A DNA stretch of 64,000 nucleotides from Pseudobutyrivibrio sp. Its GTDB lineage: Bacteria > Bacillota > Clostridia > Lachnospirales > Lachnospiraceae. Made by a program: the position numbers and the translations under genes. Each line of letters begins with the position of its first letter. The stretch's first letter is position 1. The DNA is taken from assembly GCF_015057185.1 (NCBI RefSeq), contig NZ_SVEV01000012.1, positions 1 through 64,000 of the forward strand. The letters are read 5' to 3'. Positions 35,561-45,084 of this stretch are shown here, in pieces. Under the pieces are notes generated by a model, which was not told the DNA's origin, did no database searches, and worked only from the letters and a program-made list of their open reading frames with translations.

Positions 35561-37064
35561 TTATATACATTTTACTCAAGCTTACACGGTCGATTTTGCC
35601 GTTGGCTGTGAATGGCATGTTTTCAAGGCGGTTAACCTTGTTTGGTAGCATGTAGCGTGGAAGCTTAGTTTTTAATGCTTTGATTAAATCGCCTTCTGTG
35701 ATGTCGCCTACGTAATAGAGCACGATTTTGCCCTGTTCCTTGGCATAGATACAGCCTGATAGCTTGATTTCTGGCACAAGGTTTACATTGGCCTCAATTT
35801 CTCCAAGCTCAATGCGGTGTCCCATATGCTTGATTTGGAAATCCTTACGAGAATGGAAAACAAGCTCTCCTCTCTCATTGAGATGTCCAATGTCTCCAGT
35901 GCGATAAATAATCTCTGGATAATTTTTATTTAAAGGATTCTGTACATAAGACTCGCTGGTCTTCTCTGGGTTATTGTAATAACCAAGTGTTACAGAAGTT
36001 CCTCGAATACAGATTTCACCCTGCTCTCCCTGAGCAGCAAGAGTATTATCCTCTTTTAAAAGAAGGATTTCTGTGTTCTTAAATGGAAAGCCAACTGGAA
36101 TGACTTCATCATCAGCAAATTCTCTTTCAACAGGATAATAGCAGCACATTCCTGTACCCTCTGTTGGTCCATAAAGGTTAAAGAATTTAGCCTCTGGTAC
36201 TGCTGCTCTCCAAAGTCTGAACTGCTTGATAGGAAACACCTCGCTACCAAATGCAATTGTTTTAAGTGTATGTGGTACTACAGTATCAAAGGTAGCAAAT
36301 GCGCTAATCATGGTAAGCGCTGATACAACCCAGCATACTGTATTAATTTTGTGCTCATTGATATATTCCACAAGCTTAATCGGGAACATGAAATATGAAT
36401 GTGGAATCAAGTATGTGGTAGCTCCAAATTTAAGCGTTGGATAAAGCTCTTTTAGGCAGGCATCAAAATAAAGTGGTGTCTGATTTCCAAAAATTGTATC
36501 CTCGTTAAATCCAAGTGTTTCAGAGAGCTGTTCAATATAATCAATGACAGAACGATGGCAAGCACATACTCCCTTTGGCACTCCTGTAGAGCCTGATGTA
36601 AACACTATATAGATTGGATCTGTATCAATAGCCTTCTTTCTAACAAGGGCAAGGGCCTCAGTATCAGGATTCGTATTTGCGATATCTGAGAACAATACTA
36701 AATCAGCTTCATAATCAAAGCCCTTTGCAATCTCTATTGTAGAGTCGTCGCAGATAATAACCTTTGGTTTACAATTATCAAGAATAAGATTAATTCTTGT
36801 GGCTGGCATTTCACTATCTATTGGAACATAGTAGCAGCCTGCATTTATTACTCCAAAAAATGTAGCAATAGTATTTGGACTCTTTTTCATAAATACTATT
36901 ACTGGTTCTCTTTTACATCCTCTGTTTATCAATCCAGTACCAACTGAATCCATAATTCTTTTAACATCAGAAAATGTAAGTTCAACTTCGTCATCCGCAT
37001 ATGCGATTTTATTTGGAACTCTATTTAAACTATTATCCAAATAATCTAGTACATTATTTTGCAT
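35544..37064 (-). CDS. Amino acid adenylation enzyme (DltA-like)
   Basis: A 506-aa ANL-family adenylate-forming enzyme, the length of DltA. Core motifs are in order: A3 FTSGSTGVPKGV, A5 NLYGPTEGTG, A7 YRTGDIG, A8 KHMGHRIELGEIEANV and A10 lysine in NGKIDRVSL. It would activate an amino acid and load it on the carrier protein encoded next. The substrate-pocket stretches differ from typical DltA: CWVVSALTMISAF where DltA has a VSTPSF-like string, and AFGSEVFP where DltA has FCGE. Alanine is therefore not certain. It follows the racemase gene by 10 bp. Confidence 0.88.
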   Translation of the reverse strand: MQNNVLDYLDNSLNRVPNKIAYADDEVELTFSDVKRIMDSVGTGLINRGCKREPVIVFMKKSPNTIATFFGVINAGCYYVPIDSEMPATRINLILDNCKPKVIICDDSTIEIAKGFDYEADLVLFSDIANTNPDTEALALVRKKAIDTDPIYIVFTSGSTGVPKGVCACHRSVIDYIEQLSETLGFNEDTIFGNQTPLYFDACLKELYPTLKFGATTYLIPHSYFMFPIKLVEYINEHKINTVCWVVSALTMISAFATFDTVVPHTLKTIAFGSEVFPIKQFRLWRAAVPEAKFFNLYGPTEGTGMCCYYPVEREFADDEVIPVGFPFKNTEILLLKEDNTLAAQGEQGEICIRGTSVTLGYYNNPEKTSESYVQNPLNKNYPEIIYRTGDIGHLNERGELVFHSRKDFQIKHMGHRIELGEIEANVNLVPEIKLSGCIYAKEQGKIVLYYVGDITEGDLIKALKTKLPRYMLPNKVNRLENMPFTANGKIDRVSLSKMYIKSTSK

Positions 37065-37074
37065 TATAATACCT

Positions 37075-37794
37075 CTATTCTGTAATTAGGCTGTCGCATT
37101 CTGGCCTAGCCTTGGCACATTTATTAACACAATCTGCCGCCAAAACATCTATGATATCAAGGACCTTTGGTCCTACATCATTATCTCGTTTTACAATGGA
37201 AAGCTCAGTACATCCTAGGATGATAACCTCTGCTCCCTTTCCAAGAAGCTGTAGCTTAACAAGCTCAAACTCCTCCATGTTTACCTTGCGCCCAGCCTTT
37301 ACATCATCATAAATGATGCTCATAACAAGCTTTTGGGCCTGTTCATCAGGATAAACGCATTTAATATCATAATCCTTAAATACCGAATCAAATAAATGCA
37401 TCTGTGCCGTACCATCTGTGGCCATTATTCCAACTGTCTCAATTCCTCTGTCAGATAAATATTGAGCAGTTTCTTTGATACCATTGCTTACTGGCACAAA
37501 AACGCTATCTGCCAACTGGTCATGAAAATAATGAGCAGTTATACATGGCATAGCTATATAATCAACATTCTGTTTTTCTAAATTCTGAGCAAGCTCTAAA
37601 ATTTTAGGCAATGGGCTAAGCTCACTTTTGCCTAAAATATACCCCGTCCTATCTGGAATGGATGGGCAGTTATAAACAATCATTTCTATATTTTCCTGGT
37701 CGGTCCTAGCATCTGTCAATTCGATAATGCGCTGCATAAAATATGCAGTAGCAAGGGGCCCTAGACCACCGATTATACCTAGCTTTTTATTCAT
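37075..37794 (-). CDS. Aspartate/glutamate racemase family protein
   Basis: A two-cysteine, cofactor-independent racemase of 239 aa. The start at 37794 (MNKKLGIIGGLGPLA) matches the family N-terminus; the track start adds residues shared with the gene upstream. Catalytic cysteines are in YIAMPCITAHYF and VIILGCTELS. It overlaps the transglutaminase stop by 8 bp (ATGAATAA). Its place in front of an adenylation enzyme suggests it supplies the D-amino acid for that operon. Alternatively it could make D-Glu or D-Asp for the cell wall. Confidence 0.85.
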   Translation of the reverse strand: MNKKLGIIGGLGPLATAYFMQRIIELTDARTDQENIEMIVYNCPSIPDRTGYILGKSELSPLPKILELAQNLEKQNVDYIAMPCITAHYFHDQLADSVFVPVSNGIKETAQYLSDRGIETVGIMATDGTAQMHLFDSVFKDYDIKCVYPDEQAQKLVMSIIYDDVKAGRKVNMEEFELVKLQLLGKGAEVIILGCTELSIVKRDNDVGPKVLDIIDVLAADCVNKCAKARPECDSLITE

Positions 37795-39034
37795 TGAAGT
37801 ATGTGTATACCTCCCTGTCATAATTGTGAGAACGATAATGCTGATTAGAATACTCCATCAGCTCCTCATCTGTAATATAAAAGCCCTTAAAACTCTTGTC
37901 TGTACGTGGGGTTGTATCAAAATGACGCCATCCCTCGCCACAGTCTATCACATTCCAATAATGATGACGAGTGGCAGTTGGGATAATCTCGATATCACCA
38001 TTTTTGATGCCGGCTCTTGTTAACAAAGCCTTGCTTACAGCAAAGTAGTTGTAGCAATCTCCATGTCTATTTTTCAGACCATCATAAGCTCCCTTGAGCC
38101 AGTCTCCACTGTCATCGCTTTCGCTGTAGCCAATATTGCCCTGCACCCATACATATATTGCATGGGCCTTGTCGTAATCAGACATATCTTCGGTAATGAT
38201 GTCCGCCAAAACTTCATCTGCCAAGGCATATACCTCATCCTCGGTATAGGTTTGTTCAATGACAGTAACAACACCCTCGGCCAAATCCATATTACCCATG
38301 GAATCCACAGCCGTATATACGATATTGTATTCACCAGGTGTATTTAAATCCACCTGACTGCTGTCTACCTGAAGCTCTATATCAGTGTCAACGTTGTCAG
38401 TAACAGATATACCATTTTTAAAGCTAACACCGTCTCCCACATATACTGTTTTATTAAGCTGGCCTTCTATGACAGGCGGCTCAATATCATATTCTTCAAC
38501 TAGATTAAGTACTGCGTTGGCCTGAGTCTTATTACCAGAAGGATCCTCGGCAACGATAGTAACGTCTATTTTGCCATAATTGTCAAAGCTGATTGCTTCC
38601 CCGAAATATACCGTCACATCACCGGACAAATCACTAACTGACTCTACAAAATCTGCAGCTGTTGGTATCTCCTCCTTGGTACGAGTTAAATCCTTTACCT
38701 GAAGCTCTGGAGCCACAGTATCATCCACCTCTAGAGTACATTCATATGTGTAAAAACCAGATTGGATGCCAACCTTATAAACACCAGCTTTTTCTGTGGA
38801 AATCACAGTGTCAGCAGTAAACTCTGCAGTGTTTGATTCTTTCTTAAGGAAGTCAGTAGCAGAAACGCTTCCCCCTAGCTCTACGACACATTTGTCATAA
38901 ACCCTGCTGGAATAATCATAATAAAAATAGGCTCCCACAGAGGCAACCGCTATAAAAATAGCCACTACACCTATCCGTAAAAGCCTATTCCTTCTTTTTC
39001 TATTATGTTTACGTCTTTTGACATTTCCGCTCAT
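37787..39034 (-). CDS. Membrane-anchored transglutaminase-like protein with Ig-like repeats
   Basis: A 415-aa protein. Start set at the ATG 39034 after GGGAG. The very basic N-terminus (NVKRRKHNRKRRNR) and one membrane segment (about residues 18-38) anchor it outside. Two or three DUF5011/Ig-like beta modules follow. The C-terminal transglutaminase core has Cys in NRHGDCYNYFAV, His in RHHYWNVIDCG and Asp in WRHFDTTP. Such domains act as peptidases or amide-forming enzymes at the wall. It is first in the dlt-like operon, so it may act on the same surface polymer. Confidence 0.85.
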   Translation of the reverse strand: MSGNVKRRKHNRKRRNRLLRIGVVAIFIAVASVGAYFYYDYSSRVYDKCVVELGGSVSATDFLKKESNTAEFTADTVISTEKAGVYKVGIQSGFYTYECTLEVDDTVAPELQVKDLTRTKEEIPTAADFVESVSDLSGDVTVYFGEAISFDNYGKIDVTIVAEDPSGNKTQANAVLNLVEEYDIEPPVIEGQLNKTVYVGDGVSFKNGISVTDNVDTDIELQVDSSQVDLNTPGEYNIVYTAVDSMGNMDLAEGVVTVIEQTYTEDEVYALADEVLADIITEDMSDYDKAHAIYVWVQGNIGYSESDDSGDWLKGAYDGLKNRHGDCYNYFAVSKALLTRAGIKNGDIEIIPTATRHHYWNVIDCGEGWRHFDTTPRTDKSFKGFYITDEELMEYSNQHYRSHNYDREVYTYFNE

Positions 39035-39070
39035 TTCACCATCTCCCAAGCGTATATACGCTCGTAGACA

Positions 39071-39099
39071 ATTTTAGCAATCATGAAGCATGACGTCAA
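39071..39099 (-). promoter_or_regulatory. Promoter of the dlt-like operon
   Basis: On the minus strand TTGACG (39094-39099) and TAAAAT (39071-39076) are 17 bp apart, about 40 bases before the transglutaminase start. A palindrome AGCGTATATACGCT (about 39050-39063) sits near the expected start of transcription and could be an operator. Confidence 0.7.
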
Positions 39100-39108
39100 A
39101 TATTCTCA

Positions 39109-40641
39109 TTAACCTTTAAATAAAGTATTAAGCAATCCTCTAAATAACTGAGCCCCTGTATTTCCACCGAGAGTTTTGCCGAACTTTCCAAAGTTTTTAC
39201 CGATGTTTTTACCAACCTCTCTTCCTACAGTTCCAGCCACAGTAGTTCCAACAGATTTGGCCGCTCTCTTCATTCTAGAATTGTCTTTTTCTTTTTGCTT
39301 TGCTGATGCTGCTGCATCTTTCTCAGCCTGTTCAGCCTCAGCCTTTTCTATTCCAAGTCTTTGTAATAGTTCATATGCCGACTCTGGGTCTACCGCATTT
39401 GCGTATTTCGAATAAAGCAAGCTTCCTTTGATTCCAGCATCTCTAGTAGCTGCATCAATGCCACCCATAAGAGATTTTGGTGGTAATACAAATGCCTTCT
39501 CAACTATGCTAGGAGTTCCATCTTCCTGTAAAAGGGAAATAATAGCCTCACCAGTACCTAACGCCTCTAGCACTTCGATAGTTTTAAATTCAGGATTTTC
39601 TCTAAATGAATCTGCCGCAGCCTTAAGTGCCTTCTGGTCTGATGGCGTATAAGCATGAAGAGCATGCTGTATTTTATTTCCCAGCTGTGCCAGTACTCCA
39701 TCAGGAATATCTCTAGGGTTTTGAGTTACAAAGTATACTCCTACCCCTTTTGAACGAATCAGCTTAACAACCTGCTCTATTTTTTCTAATAAAGCCTTTG
39801 GTGTGTCCTTAAATAAAAGGTGAGCTTCGTCGAAGAAGAAAACCATCTTAGGCTTGTCCAAATCCCCAACCTCTGGCAATGTTTCAAACAGCTCAGACAG
39901 CATCCATAGCAAAAACATAGAATACAAGGTGCCATTATTAATAAGACTCTGGCTATCGAGAATATGAATCATTCCTCTTCCATTTTCTCCAGTTGAAAAC
40001 CAATCCCTAATATCTAGTGCTGGCTCTCCAAAGAAGGTCTCGCCCCCAGCAAGCTCCAAAGCAACCACTGCTCGTTGGATAGCGCTAATACTAACCTTGC
40101 TAAGATTTCCATATTCTGCTGCAAACTCGGTATTATTCTCAGATACATAATTGAGCATTGCCTTTAAGTCCTTGGTGTCAATAAGGGCAAGGTTATTATC
40201 GTCAGCGATTTTGAAAACAATAGTTAATATATCGCTTTGAAGGTCGTTTAGATCAAGAATACGAGCCAACAATGTTGGGCCCATTTCTGTTATGGTAGTT
40301 CTAAGCTGTATTCCGTTTTGACCGAATACATCCCATAGAGTAGTTGGGTACTTGCTATATTCGAATCCTGCTGCATCCAGCCCGAATCTTTTAATTCGCT
40401 GCTGCATGTCATCATTATCCACACCGGTAGAAAGCATACCAGCCAAGTCGCCCTTTACATCTGCAAGAAATACAGGAACTCCCATTTCTGAAAATGCTTC
40501 AGCCAGCACCTTTAGCGTAATTGTCTTGCCTGAGCCGGTAGCTCCAGCAATCAAGCCATGTCTGTTTGCCATTTTAGGCAATAAATACAGTGGCTGATTG
40601 TCCTGTGTATTTGCAACCCAAATCTTACCATCCTTAATCAT
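39109..40641 (-). CDS. HerA/DUF853-type ATPase
   Basis: A 510-aa P-loop ATPase of the HerA-like DUF853 (YjgR) group. Walker A is AGATGSGKTITLKVL (about residues 34-45) and Walker B MVFFFDEAHLLF, followed by the sensor-like VYFVTQNPRDIPD. The C-terminal quarter is Ala/Lys-rich and ends in a glycine-rich tail. The HerA domain pumps DNA in known cases, but the biological role of this stand-alone bacterial family is not known. It lies between the serine dehydratase genes and the dlt-like operon and shows no clear tie to either. Confidence 0.88.
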   Translation of the reverse strand: MIKDGKIWVANTQDNQPLYLLPKMANRHGLIAGATGSGKTITLKVLAEAFSEMGVPVFLADVKGDLAGMLSTGVDNDDMQQRIKRFGLDAAGFEYSKYPTTLWDVFGQNGIQLRTTITEMGPTLLARILDLNDLQSDILTIVFKIADDNNLALIDTKDLKAMLNYVSENNTEFAAEYGNLSKVSISAIQRAVVALELAGGETFFGEPALDIRDWFSTGENGRGMIHILDSQSLINNGTLYSMFLLWMLSELFETLPEVGDLDKPKMVFFFDEAHLLFKDTPKALLEKIEQVVKLIRSKGVGVYFVTQNPRDIPDGVLAQLGNKIQHALHAYTPSDQKALKAAADSFRENPEFKTIEVLEALGTGEAIISLLQEDGTPSIVEKAFVLPPKSLMGGIDAATRDAGIKGSLLYSKYANAVDPESAYELLQRLGIEKAEAEQAEKDAAASAKQKEKDNSRMKRAAKSVGTTVAGTVGREVGKNIGKNFGKFGKTLGGNTGAQLFRGLLNTLFKG

Positions 40642-40680
40642 AATCGCCCTCCCAATTATTATTCAAAGACTAAAAATTAT

Positions 40681-41553
40681 TTATGCTCTATCTTCCATTT
40701 TTTCTTTAATTGTAACTCCTGTAGGTGTAGCAGCAAGTCCGCCTAAGCCTGTCTCCTTGATAGTTGGACTCATGCTCTTTCCAATAAGGTTCATAGCATC
40801 GAACACCTCATCAGAAGGAATCCTGCTTTCTATTCCTGCCATAGTAAGCTCAGCAGAAGTAACAGCATTTACTGCACCACATACATTTCTTTTGACGCAT
40901 GGTACCTCAACCAAGCCTGCCACAGGATCACAAGCCAATCCCAATAAATTCTTTAATGCTAGGGCTGCACCGTTGCCAATCTGTCTTCCATTGCCCCCAA
41001 GTAGATATACCATACCAGCAGCCGCCATTGATGAAGCCGCACCTATCTCTGCCTGACATCCGCCTTCTGCTCCCGCCAAGGAAGCACGGCAAGCTATAAC
41101 ACCTCCTACTCCAGCGGCAACATACAAGGCCTCTACCATTTTCTCGTCTGAATATCCGTATTTTTCCTGTAAAGATAAGAAAACAGCTGGTACCACTCCG
41201 CAGGAACCTGCTGTAGGAGCAGCTACAATTCTTTTCATACATGCATTGTTCTCAGCAATTTTAAGAGCCTTTTCCATAACAAGTCCTACGAAATCACCTA
41301 CAGTAGACTTGCCACTGGCTATATATTCATGTAGCTTTGCTGCTTCTCCACCAACTAAGCCACTATTGCTCTTTTGCTTTTTATCATAGCCTGCATCGGA
41401 ATCCTTCATAGCCGAATACATGCTAAGCATTTCCTTAAAAGCGTCATCCTCAGATACCGCTCTCTCATTGCAGTCATCCTTCTGTACAAGCTTCCAAAAA
41501 GGAATTCCTAACTGCTCTTCTTTTAAACAAATTTCTTCTATTGAATCGTACAT
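40681..41553 (-). CDS. sdaAA: L-serine dehydratase, iron-sulfur-dependent, alpha subunit
   Basis: Catalytic subunit of the oxygen-sensitive [4Fe-4S] serine dehydratase, which turns L-serine into pyruvate and ammonia. The 290-aa protein has the family core RIVAAPTAGSCGVVPAVFLS, EGGCQAEIGAASSMAAAG, and GLACDPVAGLVEVPCVKRN, which include the cluster cysteines. It follows sdaAB by 13 bp; together they make the two-gene type found in anaerobic Firmicutes. Confidence 0.97.
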   Translation of the reverse strand: MYDSIEEICLKEEQLGIPFWKLVQKDDCNERAVSEDDAFKEMLSMYSAMKDSDAGYDKKQKSNSGLVGGEAAKLHEYIASGKSTVGDFVGLVMEKALKIAENNACMKRIVAAPTAGSCGVVPAVFLSLQEKYGYSDEKMVEALYVAAGVGGVIACRASLAGAEGGCQAEIGAASSMAAAGMVYLLGGNGRQIGNGAALALKNLLGLACDPVAGLVEVPCVKRNVCGAVNAVTSAELTMAGIESRIPSDEVFDAMNLIGKSMSPTIKETGLGGLAATPTGVTIKEKMEDRA

Positions 41554-41566
41554 TAATCGTCAACCT

Positions 41567-42223
41567 CTACTTACCAAAATATACCAGTGATAATATGCCA
41601 TCCTGATTTTTCAGCCATGACAATGTATCCTCAGGAACACAGTCATCACACTCTAGCACCATTACAGCATCTCCACCTCTGCTTTTACGGTTGAGCTGCA
41701 TAGTGGCAATATTAACTCCTCGTTCTCCAAGTAATCCAGTAACCTCATTAACAAGTCCTGGCCTATCCTGATTGTGGACAATTAACGTAGCGTATTCCCC
41801 AGAAAATCTAACATTTGCGCCGTCTATCTCACAAACTTCAATTCGACCTCCACCTAAAGAGGATGCTATTAATTCTAGCTCCTTGCCAGTACAGCTTTTG
41901 AGAATAAGCTTAGCTGAATTAGGATGTACCTCACCTAAATCCATTCCCTCAATGGTAAAATCTAATCCTCGCTCCTTTGCAATTTCAAAGCTATTTGGAA
42001 TGTTGATATCATCAACCTCAAGTCCTAGCAAACCTCCCACAATAGCCCTATCAGTTCCATGGCCTTTCCCCGTCTTCAAAAAAGATCCATGCAAATATAT
42101 TTTTGCGCTGGAAACATCTTCTCCTAATAACTTGCGTCCCACTAAGCCGATTTTAACAGCACCAGCTGTATGGGAGCTAGAAGGTCCAACCATTACAGGG
42201 CCTATTATGTCGAATAAATTCAT
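41567..42223 (-). CDS. sdaAB: L-serine dehydratase, iron-sulfur-dependent, beta subunit
   Basis: A 218-aa partner subunit. The N-terminal half has the serine-binding GPSSSHTAGAVKIG and GKGHGTDRAIVGG. The C-terminal half is an ACT domain (TLIVHNQDRPGLVNEVTGLLGERGVNIATM), expected to bind an amino acid regulator, probably serine. Being first in the pair, it sets expression for both. Confidence 0.97.
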   Translation of the reverse strand: MNLFDIIGPVMVGPSSSHTAGAVKIGLVGRKLLGEDVSSAKIYLHGSFLKTGKGHGTDRAIVGGLLGLEVDDINIPNSFEIAKERGLDFTIEGMDLGEVHPNSAKLILKSCTGKELELIASSLGGGRIEVCEIDGANVRFSGEYATLIVHNQDRPGLVNEVTGLLGERGVNIATMQLNRKSRGGDAVMVLECDDCVPEDTLSWLKNQDGILSLVYFGK

Positions 42224-42289
42224 ATTGTCTCCTTATGGAATTTAATAATTTTGACTTTTTGATTTTCTGAAGAAAACCAAAAACCTTTG

Positions 42290-43840
42290 CTATATAGCAA
42301 CTGTGAATGGAGCAATTGGTAATCCCTGCTCATTCTTAATATTTATAATAGCATAATCATCCCATCCCATGGAAACATTTATTGAATTTGCATTTAATAT
42401 GTCATCACTCATTTTGATAACAACTTTATTAGCTGTTACATTTACAGACTCAGGGACAATAGTCTTTCCATCAACATTTACTGATAAAGTAGTATCTCCT
42501 GAAATAGATAGATTGTCAGCATTATCCATTTCAATGACAATTTCTTTTTCATTTTTAGCAGTGGTTTTAACCCTTGGATTATCCGCATTTACGTTACCAG
42601 CAGCATCATATACATGCTTTAGAGCAAGAAGAGACATTCTTCTGCCTACTTCTACTTTTTCCTTTGGATGAATATCATAGTAGTTTCCTATATCCATAAT
42701 AGAGGTTAGATAAACATCCTTTACTGTATCTGCAACCTTTTGCTGCTGCTCACGTACGAGACAATATCCGTCATTTGTGCAGGCAAGCCACTCCTTAAAT
42801 GGAGCCAGCTGCGCCACGATAAATGGGAAATCATCATTCCATGCACTTCTCCATGAATCAATAAGTCCTTTTAAAAGCAAATCGTAGTACTTTGCCCTAT
42901 CCCCTGCGTCTGATTCGCCTTGGTACCAAAGGGCACCCTTTATCGAATAAGGAATAACCTTTTCAAGCATTGTCCCATAGAGTCCACATGGTCTATTCTC
43001 ATTATATGGGCCCATAGGAACTTCCGCTGGTGCCCCTTCCTGGCTCATCATATATTCCAACTGGGTCTTTCTATCTTCCCCATATATAAAACGCTCAAAC
43101 TTCTTGTAGCCTTCTGGTGCATCAATTTCTTCCCATGCCTTGAGGCTCTTTGCTTTAAGCTCCTGCTTGTCAATGGAATTAACAGCCTCATCATATTCCT
43201 TTAAATACTGATTTAGTGGAACTGGCTCCAATACGCTTTTAGGCACCCAAGCACTAGCTGTTGTACCGCCCCAATTACATCCAATAATGCCTACTGGAAC
43301 ATTGAGCTTTTCTTGGATTTTTCTTGCAAATATATATCCTATTGCTGAAAAATTCTCATATCCCTTTTCGTGATCACTGAGCCATTTACCATAGCCATCC
43401 CTTCCAGGTCCGTTATGATTTACATGGCCCTCAAAGGCTCTCTGTGGAACATTGTAAAAATGAATCTTTTCATTTACAGGAAGCTTTTTTGTTTTATCCC
43501 AGTCCTGATCATACTTATTAAAGAACTCCATATTGGACTGACCACCAGCCAGCCATACCTCACCTACGCTTACCTTTTCAATAACGATAGTCTCTAGACT
43601 GCTAGTATTTTCTACTACAATTTTGTTATCAATAGATGCTTCCATAGCCTCAAGAGTAGCCTTCCAGCATTCATCGGCTTGCGCTACAGTAAATATTTCA
43701 TCCTTAAGAACGCCATGATAATTGTAAATACTTACACTTATCCTATCTCCCTTTTCGGCTTTGCCATATATCACAATTGGCTTTTGGCGCTGAAGCACCA
43801 TTCCTTTACTAAAAATCTCTGCTACTGACAATTTAGTCAT
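42290..43840 (-). CDS. SGNH acetylesterase, sialate O-acetylesterase family
   Basis: A 516-aa carbohydrate esterase. The SGNH serine is in VWLAGGQSNMEF, the Gly/Asn blocks are in VGIIGCNWGGTTASAW and ALWYQGESDAGD, and Asp-x-x-His in YYDIHPKEK. There is no signal peptide, so it works in the cytoplasm. The family name refers to sialic acid, but in xylan-using Firmicutes relatives remove acetyl groups from xylo-oligosaccharides. The partner AraC gene (4-bp overlap), the divergent sugar importer and GH43 gene favour the xylan role. Confidence 0.85.
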   Translation of the reverse strand: MTKLSVAEIFSKGMVLQRQKPIVIYGKAEKGDRISVSIYNYHGVLKDEIFTVAQADECWKATLEAMEASIDNKIVVENTSSLETIVIEKVSVGEVWLAGGQSNMEFFNKYDQDWDKTKKLPVNEKIHFYNVPQRAFEGHVNHNGPGRDGYGKWLSDHEKGYENFSAIGYIFARKIQEKLNVPVGIIGCNWGGTTASAWVPKSVLEPVPLNQYLKEYDEAVNSIDKQELKAKSLKAWEEIDAPEGYKKFERFIYGEDRKTQLEYMMSQEGAPAEVPMGPYNENRPCGLYGTMLEKVIPYSIKGALWYQGESDAGDRAKYYDLLLKGLIDSWRSAWNDDFPFIVAQLAPFKEWLACTNDGYCLVREQQQKVADTVKDVYLTSIMDIGNYYDIHPKEKVEVGRRMSLLALKHVYDAAGNVNADNPRVKTTAKNEKEIVIEMDNADNLSISGDTTLSVNVDGKTIVPESVNVTANKVVIKMSDDILNANSINVSMGWDDYAIINIKNEQGLPIAPFTVAI

Positions 43841-44718
43841 TTTTGTTCTCCTCTCCTTATTTCCCAGTACATATTTTTAAAATCAGTAGGCGTACAACCT
43901 TTCTGTAATTTAAACATTCTTATAAAAGAAGAAATAGAAGTAAAGCCACAGCTTAAAGCAACATCGGTTACTGAATTTCCAGGTTCAATAAGAAGCTCCT
44001 GGGCTTTTGCTATTCTCTTTTGATTTACATATTTATAAAAGCTAGTTCCAGTAAACTGTTTAAACAATCTTTCAAAGTAGAATTTACTGAAGCCACTCAT
44101 GTCTGCCACTTCTGAAAGCTTTAAGTCCTCTGAGCAGTGTTCACTAATATAATTACAGATATCCAAAAGAACAGACGCATATTCTTCCTTTGCTGCGAAG
44201 TTTTCATCCTTATCTGCCAAATTTTTATCTGAAAGCTTTTTGCCTAAAAGCACAAAAATTTCAAAAACCTTGCTATAGATGCTTACCTCTGAAAATGGTT
44301 GGCCATCTAAATATTCTTCTCTAATGGAAATTAGTAATTCTTTTAATCTATCATAAATATCAGGATATTTTTCCGGTGTTACTATAGTATAGGGTGACAT
44401 CAATGTAAGAAGCAATTCGATATCATTCATATTTCTAAGGAAGTTTGTGTTAGGTTGAAAAATAATTCGCCTTCCTGTCTCTGGCGCAACAATTGCATGA
44501 ATACAGCCAGGGCAAACAAAGCATATATCCCCTTCTTCCAATAGAACATCTGCATTGCCAAAATTCAGAGTATAATAATTGTCAGTTGGCATTATTATCT
44601 CAATTGCAGGATGCCAATGCATTGGATAATCTTCATATTCTACATTGTCATATAGCTTTAATGTAGTTCGCTTCTTGTAATTTACGGTTTCAAAAATTCC
44701 GTCTAGATTTTCGATCAT
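43837..44718 (-). CDS. AraC-family transcriptional regulator
   Basis: A 293-aa regulator with an N-terminal cupin sensor (YPMHWHPAIEIIMP...EEGDICFVCPGCIHAIV) and a C-terminal pair of helix-turn-helix motifs (KLSEVADMSGFSKFYFERLFKQFTG and VTDVALSCGFTSISSFIRMFKLQKGCTP). It probably senses a sugar ligand and activates the divergent transporter/GH43 operon and its own esterase gene, which it overlaps by 4 bp (ATGA). Confidence 0.93.
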   Translation of the reverse strand: MIENLDGIFETVNYKKRTTLKLYDNVEYEDYPMHWHPAIEIIMPTDNYYTLNFGNADVLLEEGDICFVCPGCIHAIVAPETGRRIIFQPNTNFLRNMNDIELLLTLMSPYTIVTPEKYPDIYDRLKELLISIREEYLDGQPFSEVSIYSKVFEIFVLLGKKLSDKNLADKDENFAAKEEYASVLLDICNYISEHCSEDLKLSEVADMSGFSKFYFERLFKQFTGTSFYKYVNQKRIAKAQELLIEPGNSVTDVALSCGFTSISSFIRMFKLQKGCTPTDFKNMYWEIRRGEQK

Positions 44719-45084
44719 AACTCCGTATCCCCCTTCACCTTCACTTTCGAAAAATTGTAAAAAGCAATAATTAGAAGTATTAATCGTTCATAATTTTTGC
44801 TCTTATTGTCCTAAAAATCAAGTACTTTTCCACAAATTTAGCCACCATTTTAGCCTATTTTGTAGATATTGCACATATTACACACATCCAAACTATAAAT
44901 CATAACCAATACACTAAATGTTGGGGCCTAAATCACAGCAAGAATTGATAATCAAGAAACAACAATTGTAAAGATTGTGTCCATTCTGTGTGCTACATTA
45001 GTTTTATCAAAACAACCGGCTAAGGTTCACAGGGCGTTTTTACAATATGAACCAAAGCTTAAGTTAAAAATGGAGGAGAAGGTA
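44719..45084. promoter_or_regulatory. Divergent regulatory region between araC-like and sugar-binding protein genes
   Basis: A 366-bp spacer, AT-rich, that must hold promoters for both directions and AraC-type sites. A palindrome TTGATAATCAA (about 44945-44955) and an ACAATTGT string just after it are visible, as is a possible -35/-10 pair (TTGCAC ... TATAAAT, about 44870-44902) with a long 19-bp spacer. No convincing direct repeats for the regulator could be picked by eye. The track extends the binding-protein ORF into this region, but the lipoprotein start is at 45085. Confidence 0.4.

Noticed and set aside
44977-45084. N-terminal extension of the sugar-binding protein in the track
   Set aside because: The lipoprotein signal peptide starts at 45085 directly after GGAGG; the upstream codons are unrelated to the family and lie in the regulatory region.
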